The notes under the pieces: generated by a model
What the model was told of the DNA's origin: nothing
What the model saw: only the letters and a program-made list of their open reading frames with translations
Databases searched by the model: none
Source: Episyrphus balteatus
Taxonomy: Eukaryota; Arthropoda; Insecta; Diptera; Syrphidae
Assembly: GCF_945859705.1 (NCBI RefSeq)
Contig: NC_079134.1
Span: forward strand, 164,831,718-164,895,717
Direction of reading: 5' to 3'
DNA length: 64,000 nt
In this document: positions 1 to 13,309 of the stretch, piece by piece
Layout of the letters: every line of letters starts with the position of its first letter
How positions within the stretch are numbered: the first letter of the stretch is position 1
Program-made: the position numbers and the translations under genes

Positions 1-375
1 GCGTCAGAGTGCTGCTCTGCAAGCCCGTTTTCATCGTCATAGTCATGATTATCGTGATGAGGAGTAGAGAAAGACAGGAACAAAAATCTTAGGAAAAATA
101 CAAGAGAAGACAACGAAGACGAGAGCGATCGTTGGTACTGATCGTGTTGACGTTGCATATACCAAAACATACAACACAATGATGAATGCATTTTTTTGAA
201 GACTGTTTTTAAAATTGGTTGCATCATAGATTTGAAGAAGAGAGAAAAAGAGTAAGAAAATGAAGTCAAAAATGAGAATAGATATCTATCTACATTTAAC
301 TTGTTGTCTATATTTATATACCGACTATATGCAGACATTGATCGTGCACCAAAAGTTGATTTTGAAATTTTTTTT

Positions 376-786
376 TTATTTGTTATACCACCAAGACACG
401 ATTCGTTCTTGAAAGAGAAGAAGATGATGATGGTGATGGAGCAAAACAACAAAGTTTGAATCTAGTCCCGAATTGTTAAATGATCGTGATCGCACTATGA
501 TCGTGATTGCTATGTTCTCTTCTATGCTTGCAATAGACTTCTTTTTTAAGAAAATAGGAGGCTCCAGAGTTAAGAGCTTATCAAATTGAGGGGTATTCAT
601 ACTTTTTAATATACAATATTGTGAAAATGATAAATCGTTTAATCGTGGTTTACTTATGGAGATTCTTTTTTTCTCTCTCTTTTTTTTTTTTAATATGATA
701 GCCATGAACAATCGCGATGTTGTGTATGAAGCATCATTTTGTTTGTTTAGATCATCAATAGACATAAAAATTCTTAGATAAATCAT
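376..786 (-). CDS. Unrecognised 136-codon open frame
   Basis: An ATG-initiated frame of 136 codons on the minus strand, ending at the stop at 376. A second in-frame ATG lies at 765. I do not recognise the product. The inferred protein has a lysine-rich stretch in its first third, a mixed middle with ordinary acidic and polar residues, and a run of five histidines near the C terminus, encoded by the GATGATGATGG run on the plus strand. Neither ATG has a good insect start context (T at -3 for both). The length is above what is usual here, but A/T runs suppress stops locally. It could be a terminal exon, a lineage-specific ORF or chance. The residue mixture is more balanced than in the poly-Phe/poly-Lys frames elsewhere, which is the only reason to list it. 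Confidence 0.2.
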   Translation of the reverse strand: MIYLRIFMSIDDLNKQNDASYTTSRLFMAIILKKKKREKKRISISKPRLNDLSFSQYCILKSMNTPQFDKLLTLEPPIFLKKKSIASIEENIAITIIVRSRSFNNSGLDSNFVVLLHHHHHLLLFQERIVSWWYNK

Positions 787-3700
787 TAATAATTTGAAGG
801 TAAACAAAAGTTTATATATATTTTGATTTTTTATCCATTAGTGGTTTCTATATTTGTATTCCTTCAGAAACAGCTCTTTTACTTAACAAACAATAGATTG
901 GATTGATTCGTTGTAAGGAATTTTTTGTGGTTGTTGGTCAGCTCAGTAAACATAAATCAGGTATAAAATTCATAGTGTTTTTGGGCTGTTTGGACAGCGA
1001 TTTCTATTCCCAAATTTCTACAAATTCCTCATCGGAATGATTCCCGGAGTACTTTTTTGACTTAAGCTCTAAATTTTTGAAGTCGTTTTAAGCCCCTGAC
1101 CGACATTACAGTGATATATACTTATCTTGAAAAACTTTCACGATATTATCACGCAAATAAATAAATGAAAAGTCAATCTGAACTACGATTTTCCATATTA
1201 AAAAATGAAAACGAAAGAGTTGAGGTTCGAACTTGTTTTTGAAAGAAACTTAAATAAGTCATTTATGTTGGACATTTTGTTAGATTTTCGATTGAGAAAA
1301 TGTCAAGCATTATAAATAGCATGAATCAGATGGATTTAAAAGAAAAGACATGAACCAAAATTAAATTAAAAAAAAAGATTAAAATTATTTTTAAGACCTT
1401 TCAAATAAGAAACTGGCAGATAGTTAATTAAAAAAAGTATGTTTCTGAAGAATCGTTAACATTTTTCAACATTTTAAGCACATTGCCCCCAACATTGATT
1501 CACTAACAACATAGCCCTAAGACAGGAATATTAGTCACTCGATATATTTTTTTGTTTAAAATGTGTTTAACAGGTTTAGAATAAAAAAAAATATATATAT
1601 GAATTTATTGTCATAATTAAATAAACTAGTCATTAAGAACTGATCATTTTTTTTCTTACTTCTATATTTTAACTGCGATGTAGTTCTCTTACTATCTTTC
1701 AAATTCGTGAAAAAAATTTTCTTTAATTCAAAAAAAAAATCAAGTTATCTCAAAAATTCAAAGACCCTACCGCGCCAAATGCGTGTATTTGAAACACAAA
1801 CCATTTAACATTTAAACACTTATAACTTTTGAACAGGTCACATTAATTTGTGAATATTTATATTCTGTTGTAAATCCCCTTCAAATGACCAAACGTGATT
1901 TGTATATTAGTGATTTTAATACCAATTAGCACAATCAACAGTTTTTGCTGATTTTTTTCTTCAACTAAATTCTCAGAAAATAAAAAAAAAACACGTTTCA
2001 TTTGAATAAATAACCTTGCTATAATTTTTCTTTGAAATACCAAAAATAAAACAAACAACACGAGCTCTAAAAATCAATACAAACAAATTTTAAAATGGCT
2101 AAAAAATGAGAGAAGGGAGGACAACGTATAGCAAGTAATTATAATGCGATTGCGTGAATTCTTTTCGAATGAAATAAAACAACAACAAAAAAACTGATTT
2201 TTTTTGTTTCATATGTAAAACACAAACTTCTTATACACACTTTTGCTGTAAATGATGACGTGATGGCCGGACGAAGAACTTTTGTGTGTCAAGTTATTTT
2301 ATATTTTTTTTTTACTTCGTCTGTCGAGTTGGTTAGTTTGGTTTTTTTTTTTCAGATGTTTTTTGTATTTTATTGAACATTTATACTAATTGCACATAAT
2401 TGCCGTGCATCTATAATTAGTACAACCGATCTACACACATATTAGCAACCCTGATTTCCAAAGAGCAAGAAGCAAAAAGACCATCATTTTTGACACTTAA
2501 TTAACATATAGGTGTGTTTGTTTTCTGTGGTTTGGTTAAAGTCTCTCTTCTGTGTAATGGGTTTCGTTTCTTATAAATAGGATAGGACACATGTTCATCG
2601 TTTTTTTTTTTTTTTTTGAAAGAAAAAGAAAAATTCAAAAGAATACAAAAATTCCTTGAAAATAGAGAGATAATCCTCTTTTACATGAATCTTTATCTTT
2701 TTCCATTTATCTAATGGCTTGAGGTCGTTTAAGAACAATCAACCATCATTAATATCACATGAGAGACGGTCCCTAAATGGGAATTTCAATAATTTCAAGT
2801 GTAAAACAAAAGACCTGAACAACGAACTTTATTATAATTTATGTATTTTTTTTTTGTTTTCATTTTATTTTATTTGTTTCAATCACCAATCAATAGTGTT
2901 AAATCAGAAAAAAAAGGCAATTCTAATTTTACGCTTTTTTAAACAAAAGAGTTTAACACCAAACTTAATTTCTTAATTCATCATCTTTATTATTTTTTTT
3001 TTCTTTACCAAAAATGGAATTGATTTTTTTAGTTCAAACAAATTATAAAAACCCAAAAGTGGTAATTATTTCTAAAAGCTATATCAAAGCAAAAGATATT
3101 TTATTTTAGTGAATTGTAAGCGAAACAATTAATAAGTCTATTGAAAAAAAAAAGGTTGAAAGATGCCAAAGTGAAACTAATTACAACAAAATGTGTTGAA
3201 AGTTTGCTGATATTCAATTTGAGATTCTATTGTATGTTAATACATAACCTTTGATGAGTGTGAATATATATTTATCTTATTTTGGCAGCTATTAATTATA
3301 AAATAAAAATCTCTAAAAAGAAGTAATTTACACAAATAAAAGAGCTGCGAAACGAACTTGATTTCAGCCCCCAAGCACCGTATTCAAGTTTATTGCTTGG
3401 AAGTAATTACTTTTTAGTTGGTTGAACTCTGAGAATGAAATTAAACGAAAATCACTGAGAATATAACAAAGAAGAAAGAAGAGACTGCGTTAAGGATGAC
3501 ATAAGAATTTTAGTGACTAAGATCATTTGAAAAATTTTAGCTTAGCATTTTTATATCGAAGTTTGGGTATAATGAAATTATATTCATTCGTCAACTTAAG
3601 AAATCTATTCCAAATTCGAAAACACTTTTAAGTTATGCCAACTAGAACCTTTCACTATTGTGTTCACACATTTTTATTTTTTATTTTTTCTTTACAAATT

Positions 3701-6689
3701 TAAATGCAATTTAAAATCATGTGTAAGTTGAATCCAGTTAAATTTAATGTAAACTTAGGTTTAATGAGGCTGTTTTTATAAATAGATTTTTCCTTTTTTT
3801 CGGCGAAATAAAATATGACGACACATTTATTGATGTTACAAAAAATTATGTCTCAATTTGCTTTCTCATTTTTTTTTGAACATCATTTATTGGCTCATTA
3901 AGTTTTCTAATTCATTTAGGAGATCAAAGAATGTTTGGTTCCTAAGTTGTTAAAATTGTGTGCATTCCCCTAATCAAATATTTTAACTTAAAATAGCAAT
4001 AAAATCTAATCAAATCAAAAATAAAGTTCTCTGCTCAGTTCTTTTGTTTGACTTCCTCTTTGATTTGATTGATTTTTCAAAAGATGAAATTTATAATTAA
4101 ATAAAAGCATAGTCAACTAATGAGTCTGATTAGATGTTAACAAGACATAATATAACTTTCCACATAATAAAATTTAAAATTTATATTAATTTTATTCAAA
4201 ATAAAAAAAAAAATCTATAATTATAAGAAACTTAACTAATTTTTATGTTTTATTATTTAATAAAAATACAGAAGCATAATTTGTGTCAACATTTTAATCA
4301 GATTTGTTAGAAATGGTCATTAGAAAATATGTATAATGACAAGCTTCTTTTGTAGATACAAGAAAAAAGTTCTTCAATCAGCTCTTTTATTTAAATTTCA
4401 AATCATTAGTTGTAATTGGTTAATGTCATTCTATATTTAATTTGCAAACCACAAATCAAATATTTCAAGCCATGTGGGCTTTTATGACTTCAAAAAACAT
4501 AAATCAGGCTTAAATTAAGTTCGCCACTCAGATCTTTTGTTTAAGCTCTTAATGAACGGTTTGTAAAAAATGGAATTTACAAGCAATAAATATATAGAAA
4601 AGCGCTTTTTATAACTTTCCTTTAGCATTTTAATAAATTCTCTTCAGAATATATTTTCCTATCTTATTTAAAGCCTTATTAGTCTTTGTGTTTATGTTAT
4701 GGCGGAACAGAAGCATTAGTTGTGTCAGCATTATCATTTTCATAGTTAAAGTAAATCGTTAAGATGATTAAAATATGAATTTCGTAGTGATGTTATTGGC
4801 AGACAGAAGTTTTCAAGTTCGTTAATCAGCTCTTTTGTTTGACAACTTCTAATTTACTTAATGAAGGTAAAAAAAAAATATTTTAGGAGAATTTTATATT
4901 GATATGCTTTTAAACAACATTTTAAATTACGAATCAAGCATCTTAAGCTGCTGGACAGCCATTAAATTAATAAAAAAAAAAAATAAAAAAAAATATTTTA
5001 TACTATATTAAAAACATGAGTTATTGGGGGTAAATGAATTGATTTAAGTTGTTTTCAAATATCTCTTTCTTCCAACCGACATACAAGTTTGTATATATTT
5101 TTTCTTGTCCTTGCAACAAATTCAACCAAATTCCTTTCTTTAATTTGAAAACTTGCCGATGACACCAAACGAGGATACACAAAAAAAATCTTTTCCATTA
5201 CTAAATTTTTAAAATACATTTTTTTTTTTGTTAAAATTTATTAAGAAATATTTTTCAAAACAAATATCTTCCAACAGAATTTTACGACAAAAATACAAAA
5301 AAAAAATTATTTCGATTCACAAGGAAAAAATTCCCCGAAAATTGGGATCTCATTCTTTACTTTTTCTCTTTTGTTGTTGTTGTTTTTATGTACTTCTTGT
5401 GTCATGTTCGATCTTTAAAAAGAATTCAATCGAAATTGCACGGTATACAACAACCATTAAAGCGTTTGTGCCGATCTCCAAATTGGGGACAAACAATAAA
5501 ATTCTCCATTTTCTTTTGTTCTATAACCGTACCAAACCGACTCTTCGATCTTTGATGTGCTTTATACCTCCATATAATATTCCAAATATTTTGTTTGAAT
5601 TTTTTTTATTGTCTGTCCATCTTTTTTTTCCTTTGTTTTCTCGTAAATGATAGTTTATATTGAATTCTTTTTCGGACCCAAACAAAAATGGATAAAACCA
5701 ATCATTAAAAAATATTATAACCCTTAATTAATAAATATAACGTTTTTCTAACTCAACAAAAATGCCTTAAAGGCATCATGAAACACAACAAATCCATCAA
5801 AAAAGCCTATTTCTTCTTCGAAAGAGATAAAATTTAAATTCTTTTTATTTGCCTTTCAGCTATTTAGACCTTTTTTCTTGTTTTTAAATATTCTTCGATT
5901 TTATGTTTAAAATATGGCGAGGGCATATAAAAGAAAGTAGTTTTTGTTGTTTGAATAAAGTTTGGTATAATAAATTGTGAATACAAAAAATATATATATG
6001 CCCACGAACAAGGCGAGTTCCGTTACAATTTTCTAACCAAAATGCACATTATTTAAATTTTTTTTCTTTTTTAACTGATCATCTATGAATGCAACACTGA
6101 GTTGGTTTTATTATATTTGAGACAATGCATTTTAAAGCTATGGATGGCACACTTTTCACATCTAGAACGCCCACAAACAATAATAAAAAATTGTATATAT
6201 AAATTTAAAAAAAAAAAAACTTTGGGGAAGGCATTGTGTGCCCTTTTTTCTTCCTTCTATTTTAATTTCTATCACAACTTAACATTGGAAATACCTGTTT
6301 CAATATGTATTTTTTTGAGGCTGTTGCTGGCTTGTGGGCGATAGATTTAATTTTTGTTTTTTTTTTATTGTACCTATCACATTCGCCTTCAAGTTTTGTA
6401 GGTGAACAATTTATTTATACAATTTTTATTACGAGTACGAATAGACGAATGGGTGGTGTAATTAAAGATTTTTCAAACAAAAAAGAATATAAAAAATTGG
6501 GTGGATACAATAAAATAGTACATTATTGAACTCACACCCACTTGAGCAGAGATGGGTGCTTCCAACAAATTGAACTGATAGAATGAAGTAAAGAAAATTA
6601 AAACACTTTGAAACAACGAAGCTACTAATTTTCTTAATGTAATTCGTTTTATTGGAGGACTTTCTCTATCATAAAGACCTTAAAAAGAA

Positions 6690-7010
6690 CAAAACAAAAG
6701 AGTTGAGGTAAGAACTTTTATTTTTAGTTATCCATATGACTTTGAAATCACCAATTTTGATCAAGATATTTGTTGTTATTGGAAATTTGGCACAAAATAC
6801 TTTTAAAATTTGTTTAAAAAAAAAAATTTAAACAAAAGAGCTGAGGCCAAAACCCTTTTTTTTTGCAATTTTCAAATCAATTTATATAGAAAAATATTTC
6901 TCTCCTAAGCAAAATCCACTCTACTACAGGATCTTTGATATCAAATACTCCTTAGAAAGTTCAAACATAAAACAAAACAAAAGAGTTGAGGTAAAAACTT
7001 TTTTTTTCTC
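6690..7010 (+). repeat. Three direct copies of the box at about 139-bp spacing
   Basis: Copies at 6693, 6831 and 6971 share AACAAAAGAG(T/C)TGAGG followed by a run of T. They are the most regular members of the 860-12400 family and give the clearest estimate of its monomer length. The DNA between the boxes has diverged far more than the boxes themselves. Confidence 0.6.
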
Positions 7011-8049
7011 TAAATATCAAATTATCAAGAAAAATATGAAAGACATTATAGTTTTTTGCCCTCGTGTCTACCATACTCGAATGCGGTTTACACAACATAA
7101 AAATATAAAAAGTTAAAGAACTCCCTTTAAACCACAAGCGCATACTCTAACCACACCAGATAGAAAAATATGCGCGTGCGGTATACACTACACAAACTTT
7201 CATTCGATGATATGGAGTTTAAATGTCATCGATTTCATATTTGATTTCACCAATCCCTCAATAATGTCGGATGTATGTATCAAATTTACAAAAAAAAAAA
7301 TCATCATATTCTATGACTTTTTTTGTCTTAAATTTCCAACAAATACAAGAAAAAAAGAAGAAAAAAAAAACAAGATAAACAATTTTTATTTGATGGATGC
7401 CATCAACCTAGAAACATTTGCAGTAGATAATTATTCATGAAAATGCATTTATTTTTTCTCTTTTTTTCTAGCTTTGTTTTGTTTTTCTTGTTTTTATGTG
7501 TATTTAGTTGCCAATTTGATGATTGATGGGCATCAAGCTTCGGCGAATGTATAACCTCAATTTTGTCTGTATTAAATCTCTAAATGGTAAACAAAAAGTT
7601 GTTTGTTTTTTTTTTTAATGCTGGGATGTCTTTTGCAATCAAAATATTTGTTCAATACAAAAAACTGAAATCTAATAAAAAATTGACAATTAATGAGTTG
7701 AATAAAAACCCACTTCTTCTTGGAAGGAAAACAAAAAATAAAACATACAAAATTGACTTGGCAAACAAATAATGTTGCAAACATAACAAAAAAAACCGCA
7801 TGTTGACCAACTTCCTGTGGATTTATAATTTTTTTTTTTTTGTTTTAACTTGAAGAAAAGAAAATGAAAGCAACCTGTTCAAAATCAAAACCAACCCACA
7901 TATTTTTTTTTCTACTACTACTTAATCGGAAGAAGCGTCGACAGACAATTTTTATAATGTGTGTCATCTGCGTCATTGTTTAAATTTAAATTCATCTACG
8001 TAATGAAAAAAAAAAACAAAAAATCGGAAATCAGATTTAACCACACTAA

Positions 8050-8156
8050 TTAATGCGTAGCCATTTATTTAGCATAAATTGATAATAATAATAGTCAGTG
8101 ACTTTCTTATAACAACTGCTATCGTGCTTCCTCCATCATTATGCCCTACGCATTAA
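8050..8156. repeat. 11-bp perfect inverted repeat around an 85-bp core
   Basis: TTAATGCGTAG at 8050-8060 is matched by its exact reverse complement CTACGCATTAA at 8146-8156. The enclosed segment is less homopolymeric than its flanks and contains TTTAT and AATTGATAATAATAAT homeodomain-like motifs. It may be a small palindromic element or a regulatory block. No target duplication is visible. Confidence 0.4.
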
Positions 8157-10735
8157 ATTGATTTTAGGTGGTGTAAAAAGACATAAAACAAACGCCTACA
8201 GATTATAATTTTTTTTTATTTTTAAAATTTTTAAATAAAATCGAAGAAGATTTTTTTTAACAAGTGGGTGCAAGTTTCCAAGTAATTTTTATTGTCACAT
8301 CCCAAAAGCTTTCATTTTTGAAGAAGAAGAGAATATGTCTGTTTTTTTTTTTTTAAATAAATTTTCATGTGTTGAAAGTTATTGATGGATTTTTTTTTGG
8401 GGGCCTTCATTAAGTAGGAGTTTTGATGGATTTTGTGGGTGGCCCCTTTTTATTTAATTTATTACTTTGGTATTTCTTGTCGTTTATAATTATGGCCATT
8501 ATTATGGATGAAGATGATATATGACCATATGGTTCGGAATTCCAAGGAATTAAATATACAAAATCTACAATTTATTGGGATTTTATAAGATTTTTATATT
8601 TTTTTGAGGAATTCCATTCGAATTTGACAAATACCTGAATAGATTTCTACCAAAATAAAAGAGTTGAACAAAGAACTTTTTTTAAATTTTAATTTTCTGG
8701 ATTAAATGCATTCAATGCATTTTCTGGATTTTTTGCACAATAGAAAATAATCATATAATGCACTCGACGCGCTTAAAAAGAAGTCTCGTAAATCTGCTTT
8801 GAGCAAATAATGCCAGCATATCACATTATACATATATCATCAAATGACAACCTATTATGAGAAAAGTCATCACAAAGTTCGATTTATTTTTAATTAATTT
8901 TATTTGAAAATTGCACTTCCTTTGGGAAATTACACTTTTAGGTCTTTTTAAATTTTTTTCAATTTGTTTCTCGTGATGAAATGTCCATGATGATTTGTCC
9001 TATGATAAGCTATTTAGTGTTTGTATGAAGCTCCTTATAACTTGCTTATTCAACGCATAAGTTTTCAGACAGCTGAAAACTGGTGCTAAAAAAGATGTGC
9101 GGAAAGATAAAAACCCTTTAGGTACACAGATGGCATCAAATTTACTTCGGGAATGGTCTAGAAATTAGAAAATTCATAATTTTCTATACTCGAAAAATGC
9201 TAACGCTAAGTCAACATAAGCCTCTTCTAAGACACTCAGATATGACAAAAATAATTTAAAATCCAAAGACACTTAAATTTTTAATTTCAAACAATTTCTT
9301 TGAAGTATATCATATGAAATATTGCACCAAACAAAAGAGCTGAGCAACGAACCTTATTTTTAAAAATAATTACAAATCATATTTTAACAGCCTGGAGAAG
9401 AGCTCTTTCTTGCATTAATTAATGAGCTAATAGCTGCGTTATAAATTACCTCCCTAGCTAGCTCCCCATAACCACTCCACTCTGTCTTAAAGAAAAGAAA
9501 ACTTTTAAGAATTTCGGTCTTAACTTTGTTCTTTACAACACTCATTTACTTTTTTTTTTAAATCTATGGACCACGTTTCTTTCTATCTTTCGAAACAAAT
9601 CTTTCTTTTTCCCTCCCAAAAAATAAAAATAAGAATTCCTATAATTTCTTCTGAACAACAGAACAACATTAAAAAACGAACAAAAAGAATACCCCCTCAG
9701 GTGTAAGAATAAGATTCACAACCAGAACAAAAAAAAAAGAATGATGATGATGCTATGAACCGGATTGTTGGTGGTGGCGTAGAGGACAACATATTCTGGC
9801 TGTTTTAAACGGTTTTTCGTGGAAAACATTTATAAAAAAAAAAAAAAACAGAAACAACAAAAAAAAACACCTGGAATTGGAGTTTCTTCAAAAATAAAAT
9901 AAAAAGAAACCAAAAAAAGATAACAACAAAGAAAAGAGGATGATCGGGTTTGGCTGGCTTATACCTGAAAAAATCATATGTAGTGGGATATAACTTTAGG
10001 GAGATATATGGCAAGCAGCCAGCCAGCCACAGTAACACAGCATCAAGCCAAAAAAACCATTAAGATTTTATGTATTAGATAAAATTGTCATAAAATTATT
10101 GTTATTATCTGTTGTTTTGTTCAAGAGTGACTGAAAAAAAGGAGGGAAAGAGAGATGGAAGATGAAATTCTTTCTAAAGATAAATCTTAAATTTCAGAGG
10201 CATAAATCAAAAGTCATTACACCAGTAAACATTATAACAAATTGGACAGAGATTTGAAAGACTTGACTAGCAAACTTTATTTTCAATTAATTTAGATTAA
10301 ATGTTAACAGTTAGAACTGGTTTCTTCTATTGAATTTTGTGTGTTTGCTTTTGTGATTAAATTAATTTATGTGCATGGTGAAAGTAAATCAAAGCACGTG
10401 CGGTGTTTAACTCAAAGGAGACAGAGAGACACACGCGGCAGTCATTAACACTCAACAAGACACTGAGATAAATAATTCATTGGAATTTTGTATACTAGAG
10501 TACTGTCTTACTTAGAAACTCTTAATATAATTTCAAAAACATCAAGACAGCTCTCTGACTTTAATCCCTATCTAACTTGCCATGGTTTTTAAAATAAATA
10601 TAATAGAAGAATATCTTAACGCAAAAGGCACTTGAAGCATTCTAAATGAATTCTTCGTCTTGTTGTTTTTTTTCCTTTTTTTCTTCGTAGGAATAGTTTT
10701 TTTTTTTTGCAACAATTATCTGTGGCGGCAATAAA

Positions 10736-10885
10736 ATGTTGCTGGCTTTCGAAAGACAATTGAAAAATATAAGTATATCTCTGCAAAGAGAGCTGAACGG
10801 CGCCATAAACTCGTTTCGCTATAAACCCAAACGGTCGATTGTCGACCGTCGGACAGACGAACAGTCGAGCAGCAAGTTGGACAGG
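10736..10885 (+). CDS. Probable first coding exon (50 codons) of an unrecognised gene
   Basis: The exon would begin at 10691, after a very pyrimidine-rich tract ending in TTCTTCGTAG, and end at 10885 before GTAAGTATAAG, a strong donor. The reading frame has a TAG at 10694, then an ATG at 10736, then 50 codons that reach the donor in phase 0. The exon is nearer 47% G+C in a region near 25-30%. The inferred peptide is basic and polar: it starts MLLAFERQLKN, has a predicted helix-like first half, then a KPKR basic patch and a Ser-rich end, with no signal peptide. I do not recognise the family. Upstream non-coding exons and all downstream exons are outside what I can identify. The coincidence of acceptor, composition shift, start codon and donor makes this one of the best exon calls in the window. 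The opposite-strand frame has no splice support. Confidence 0.5.
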
Positions 10886-10899
10886 GTAAGTATAAGAAA

Positions 10900-12460
10900 A
10901 AAAAAAAAAAAAAACACAAAATACACATTCGAATGCGTGTGGAAGTTGCGTGATAATCTTGTAAACGAGTTAGCCCAACAGGAGTGCACTACAAATAGGT
11001 AGCTGTGTTTTTATTCTGCGAGCGAGACACAATGGTCATCAAAAGCATTGCTCGAGTGTTGAATCTGGCGCGGCTTTAAACTCTTTAAAAAAAAAAACCT
11101 GGAATAAGAAGAGTTTGAGGTATTTTTCATATCAAAAAGTCGTAAAAAAAAACAGAAAAAAATTTCAGAGATGATGAAGAAAAATCGAACAAAACGAGCT
11201 TAATTATAGGGCTGAGGCATGTAAGCTGTGTGCCTTACAGGTATCTGTTGTTCTTTTTTTTGTTGTTGTTGTACTGAATCTTGGATCTTTTCTGCTCACC
11301 CAACGATTATTATTATTTTTCTGTGTTTGGTAGAGGTCTTTATTGGAGAGACAAAGTACGCCTACGTTGTTTTCTTTCTGTCTCACTTTGTCTTGCATGG
11401 GTTTTCTTGTTGTTTTCAATGTATTTGTGAGAATTCTTTATATTTCCCCCTTGTCTGCGTTTGGATTTTTCTTGTTTTCTTTTCTTTTTTGTGTGTTTTG
11501 TGGAGTGCCTCAAGGAAAACCTGTATTGAGCATGAAATCTCAAAAACCAGGAATAAAAAACTTAAATTTTTTTAGTTTTTTTTTAAAATTTGTTATTGGA
11601 TTTGTATATGGGAGAGTGTATTTGTGTTGTAAATGTGAGTGGGTTTATAGAAAACATGTGTGGGGAGAAAATTTTTATCTGCAAATAGAATATATCTAAC
11701 TCGTCTTTGGTTTGTTAGTGTTTAGGTTGTTGTTATTGTTGTTGTTGTATGAAGAAAAATGTTTGGTTATGTTGACATTTAGGCTAGAAGATAGTACTTT
11801 TCTTACAAACATGCAATCTGAGAGCATCATAAGGTGCACACGTGAATTTAATATATAAAAAAAACCCAGTGGCAAACAAAAATGCATATTTTTGTTGTAT
11901 TTGTGTATAGAAGTTGACGATGATGATGATGACGACCACTCACTGTTCTTAAAAGTGTTTGAAGTTTTTTCAATTTTTTTTTTTTTTTATCTATTTTTAT
12001 TTACTTATATGATTATTATCTCCTCTTTGGTGTAAAGCCTACATGGATTTAAATCAGAGACGAGGTCGTAGGGTGCTTTCCATATAAATGTGATGCAAAA
12101 TGTTGTTTTTTTATTTTTAAAATATAGGAGTACCTACCTAGTTAGAGATGAGATTTGTTATTGTTTTATGTTATTGAAAATCTAACGTGGGTTTTAAGCT
12201 GATCCACTTGGATGTCATTAAACTAGCTTAGAGACGAGATAAGGTGAAGCAGCAAATGATCTTTGTTTTTGAAATGAGGCTCTATAAAAATGTTTAATTG
12301 GGATTGTAAAGTTTAAAATTATTTCCTGCAATTAATTCAACCAATTTTTTAAGCTTTTTGATGGAATGCATTAATTAAACGAAAGAGCTGGGATAAAAAC
12401 TTTGTTTTTAAGTTTTTTACATCTTAAATTAGTTTAAAAATTTATATTTTTCTCCAAAAT
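10900..12460. other. No gene seen; T-rich intron-like DNA
   Basis: Overlapping open frames on both strands here (for example 11228-11699) are Phe/Cys/Leu-rich or Lys/Arg-rich shadows of long T-runs, without splice or start support. A single copy of the AAAGAGCTG box lies at 12377. Confidence 0.5.
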
Positions 12461-12469
12461 ATGTCAACT

Positions 12470-13300
12470 TGATGCGCCCAACGTCAACTATTCTTCTTAA
12501 AAATCACCTTTAACGTTCATATTTTATGTCTGAGTTTATGTCCATAATGCAGACTATTAACAAGTATCCTTTATTCACAAAATTAAAAAAAAAAAAATTA
12601 AAATATTAAATGGCGCCCAACGCGAAACTCACTTGTAAAAATCTTATGTAAAACCAAACTTCATCGCTTGTCTTAATCATCCATTTACTAAAACAAACTA
12701 ATTACAATGTGCGCAAGCTACAACTATAATGAAACGAAATATTAAATAGTTTTTTTGTACGAAAAAATTGTTTTGAATGGCGCCCAACACAAAATAAGTA
12801 TCATACTTGTCACAGAAATTAATTAATAGAAGTTTTTTTTATTTTTCATCTCAGTTAAAAGATTTTGCAAAAAAAATTTTAAATTTAATGATGCCCAACA
12901 TGATGCTCTTTTGTGAGTATTTTATTCAAAAGTACCCTTGATTGGTTTAATTTGACATCAAATTGTTTATTAATCTAAGAAATATTGAATGGCATCCAAC
13001 GTGAAAACTTATTATGTAATTTTGCTTCATTTTTTGATTTTGAGATCGGTTAAAAAATCAAAAAATTTGCAATAATATTTAATTTAATTTATTTTTTGAA
13101 GTGTAGCAAATTTAGTTAGTAGTTATTTCACATGGCGCCCAACATGAAACTCATTTTCGAGTCCTTTTCCAATGCTCTATTGCCCTAAATTGACGTCCAA
13201 CCACTAAAAAAAATTTAAAGCTCTGAAAACTTGCTTTTTATTCCAACTTATAAAGAAAAATATTTAATGGCGCCCAACGTGGAACTCCTTGGAGTATATT
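12470..13300 (+). repeat. Array with a tRNA-Lys primer-binding-site-like motif, left arm
   Basis: Seven units begin with a motif close to AATGGCGCCCAACGTG, at about 12475, 12611, 12777, 12889, 12989, 13132 and 13265; spacing is 100-166 bp. The best copy, at 13266, contains TGGCGCCCAACGTGG, identical to the first 15 nt of the primer binding site that pairs with the 3' end of tRNA-Lys1,2. Most units continue with (G)AAACTCATTT. Unit bodies share pieces with the inverted arm, such as AAATTGACGTCCAA and GCTTCATTT. No LTRs or retroviral ORFs are seen next to any copy. Confidence 0.75.
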
Positions 13301-13309
13301 TTATTTGAA

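Larger units (their letters stand above)
860..9360. repeat. Dispersed boxed repeat, consensus AAACAAAAGAGCTGAG
   Basis: A box close to AAACAAAAGAGCTGAG followed by roughly AACGAACTT and a T-run recurs on both strands. Plus-orientation copies: near 1211, 2941, 3337, 6693, 6831, 6971, 8655, 9329, with outliers at 12377 and 49453. Minus-orientation copies: near 871, 4030, 4376, 4521, 4817. A second conserved piece, AAACATAAATCAGG, is shared by 947 and 4496. Some spacings are near 140-148 bp (6693/6831/6971; 4376/4521) or about twice that (4521/4817). This suggests a decayed satellite or a family of small transposons in which the box is the best-preserved part. No gene is supported between 787 and 10690. 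Confidence 0.6.

Noticed and set aside
1..180. Minus-strand frame running off the window edge with an Asp/His-rich end (DYDDENGLAEQ)
   Set aside because: No acceptor at a suitable place; upstream the frame is Phe/Leu-rich, and the acidic part comes from GAT/CGT repeats. It could be a real exon edge but cannot be supported.
5228..5650. 140-codon plus-strand frame
   Set aside because: Starts from TTG, has no early ATG or acceptor, and is dominated by Phe/Leu/Cys and Lys from T and A runs.
11204..11699. Several overlapping 65-118 codon frames on both strands
   Set aside because: All follow from one T-rich stretch; they conflict with one another and have no splice support.
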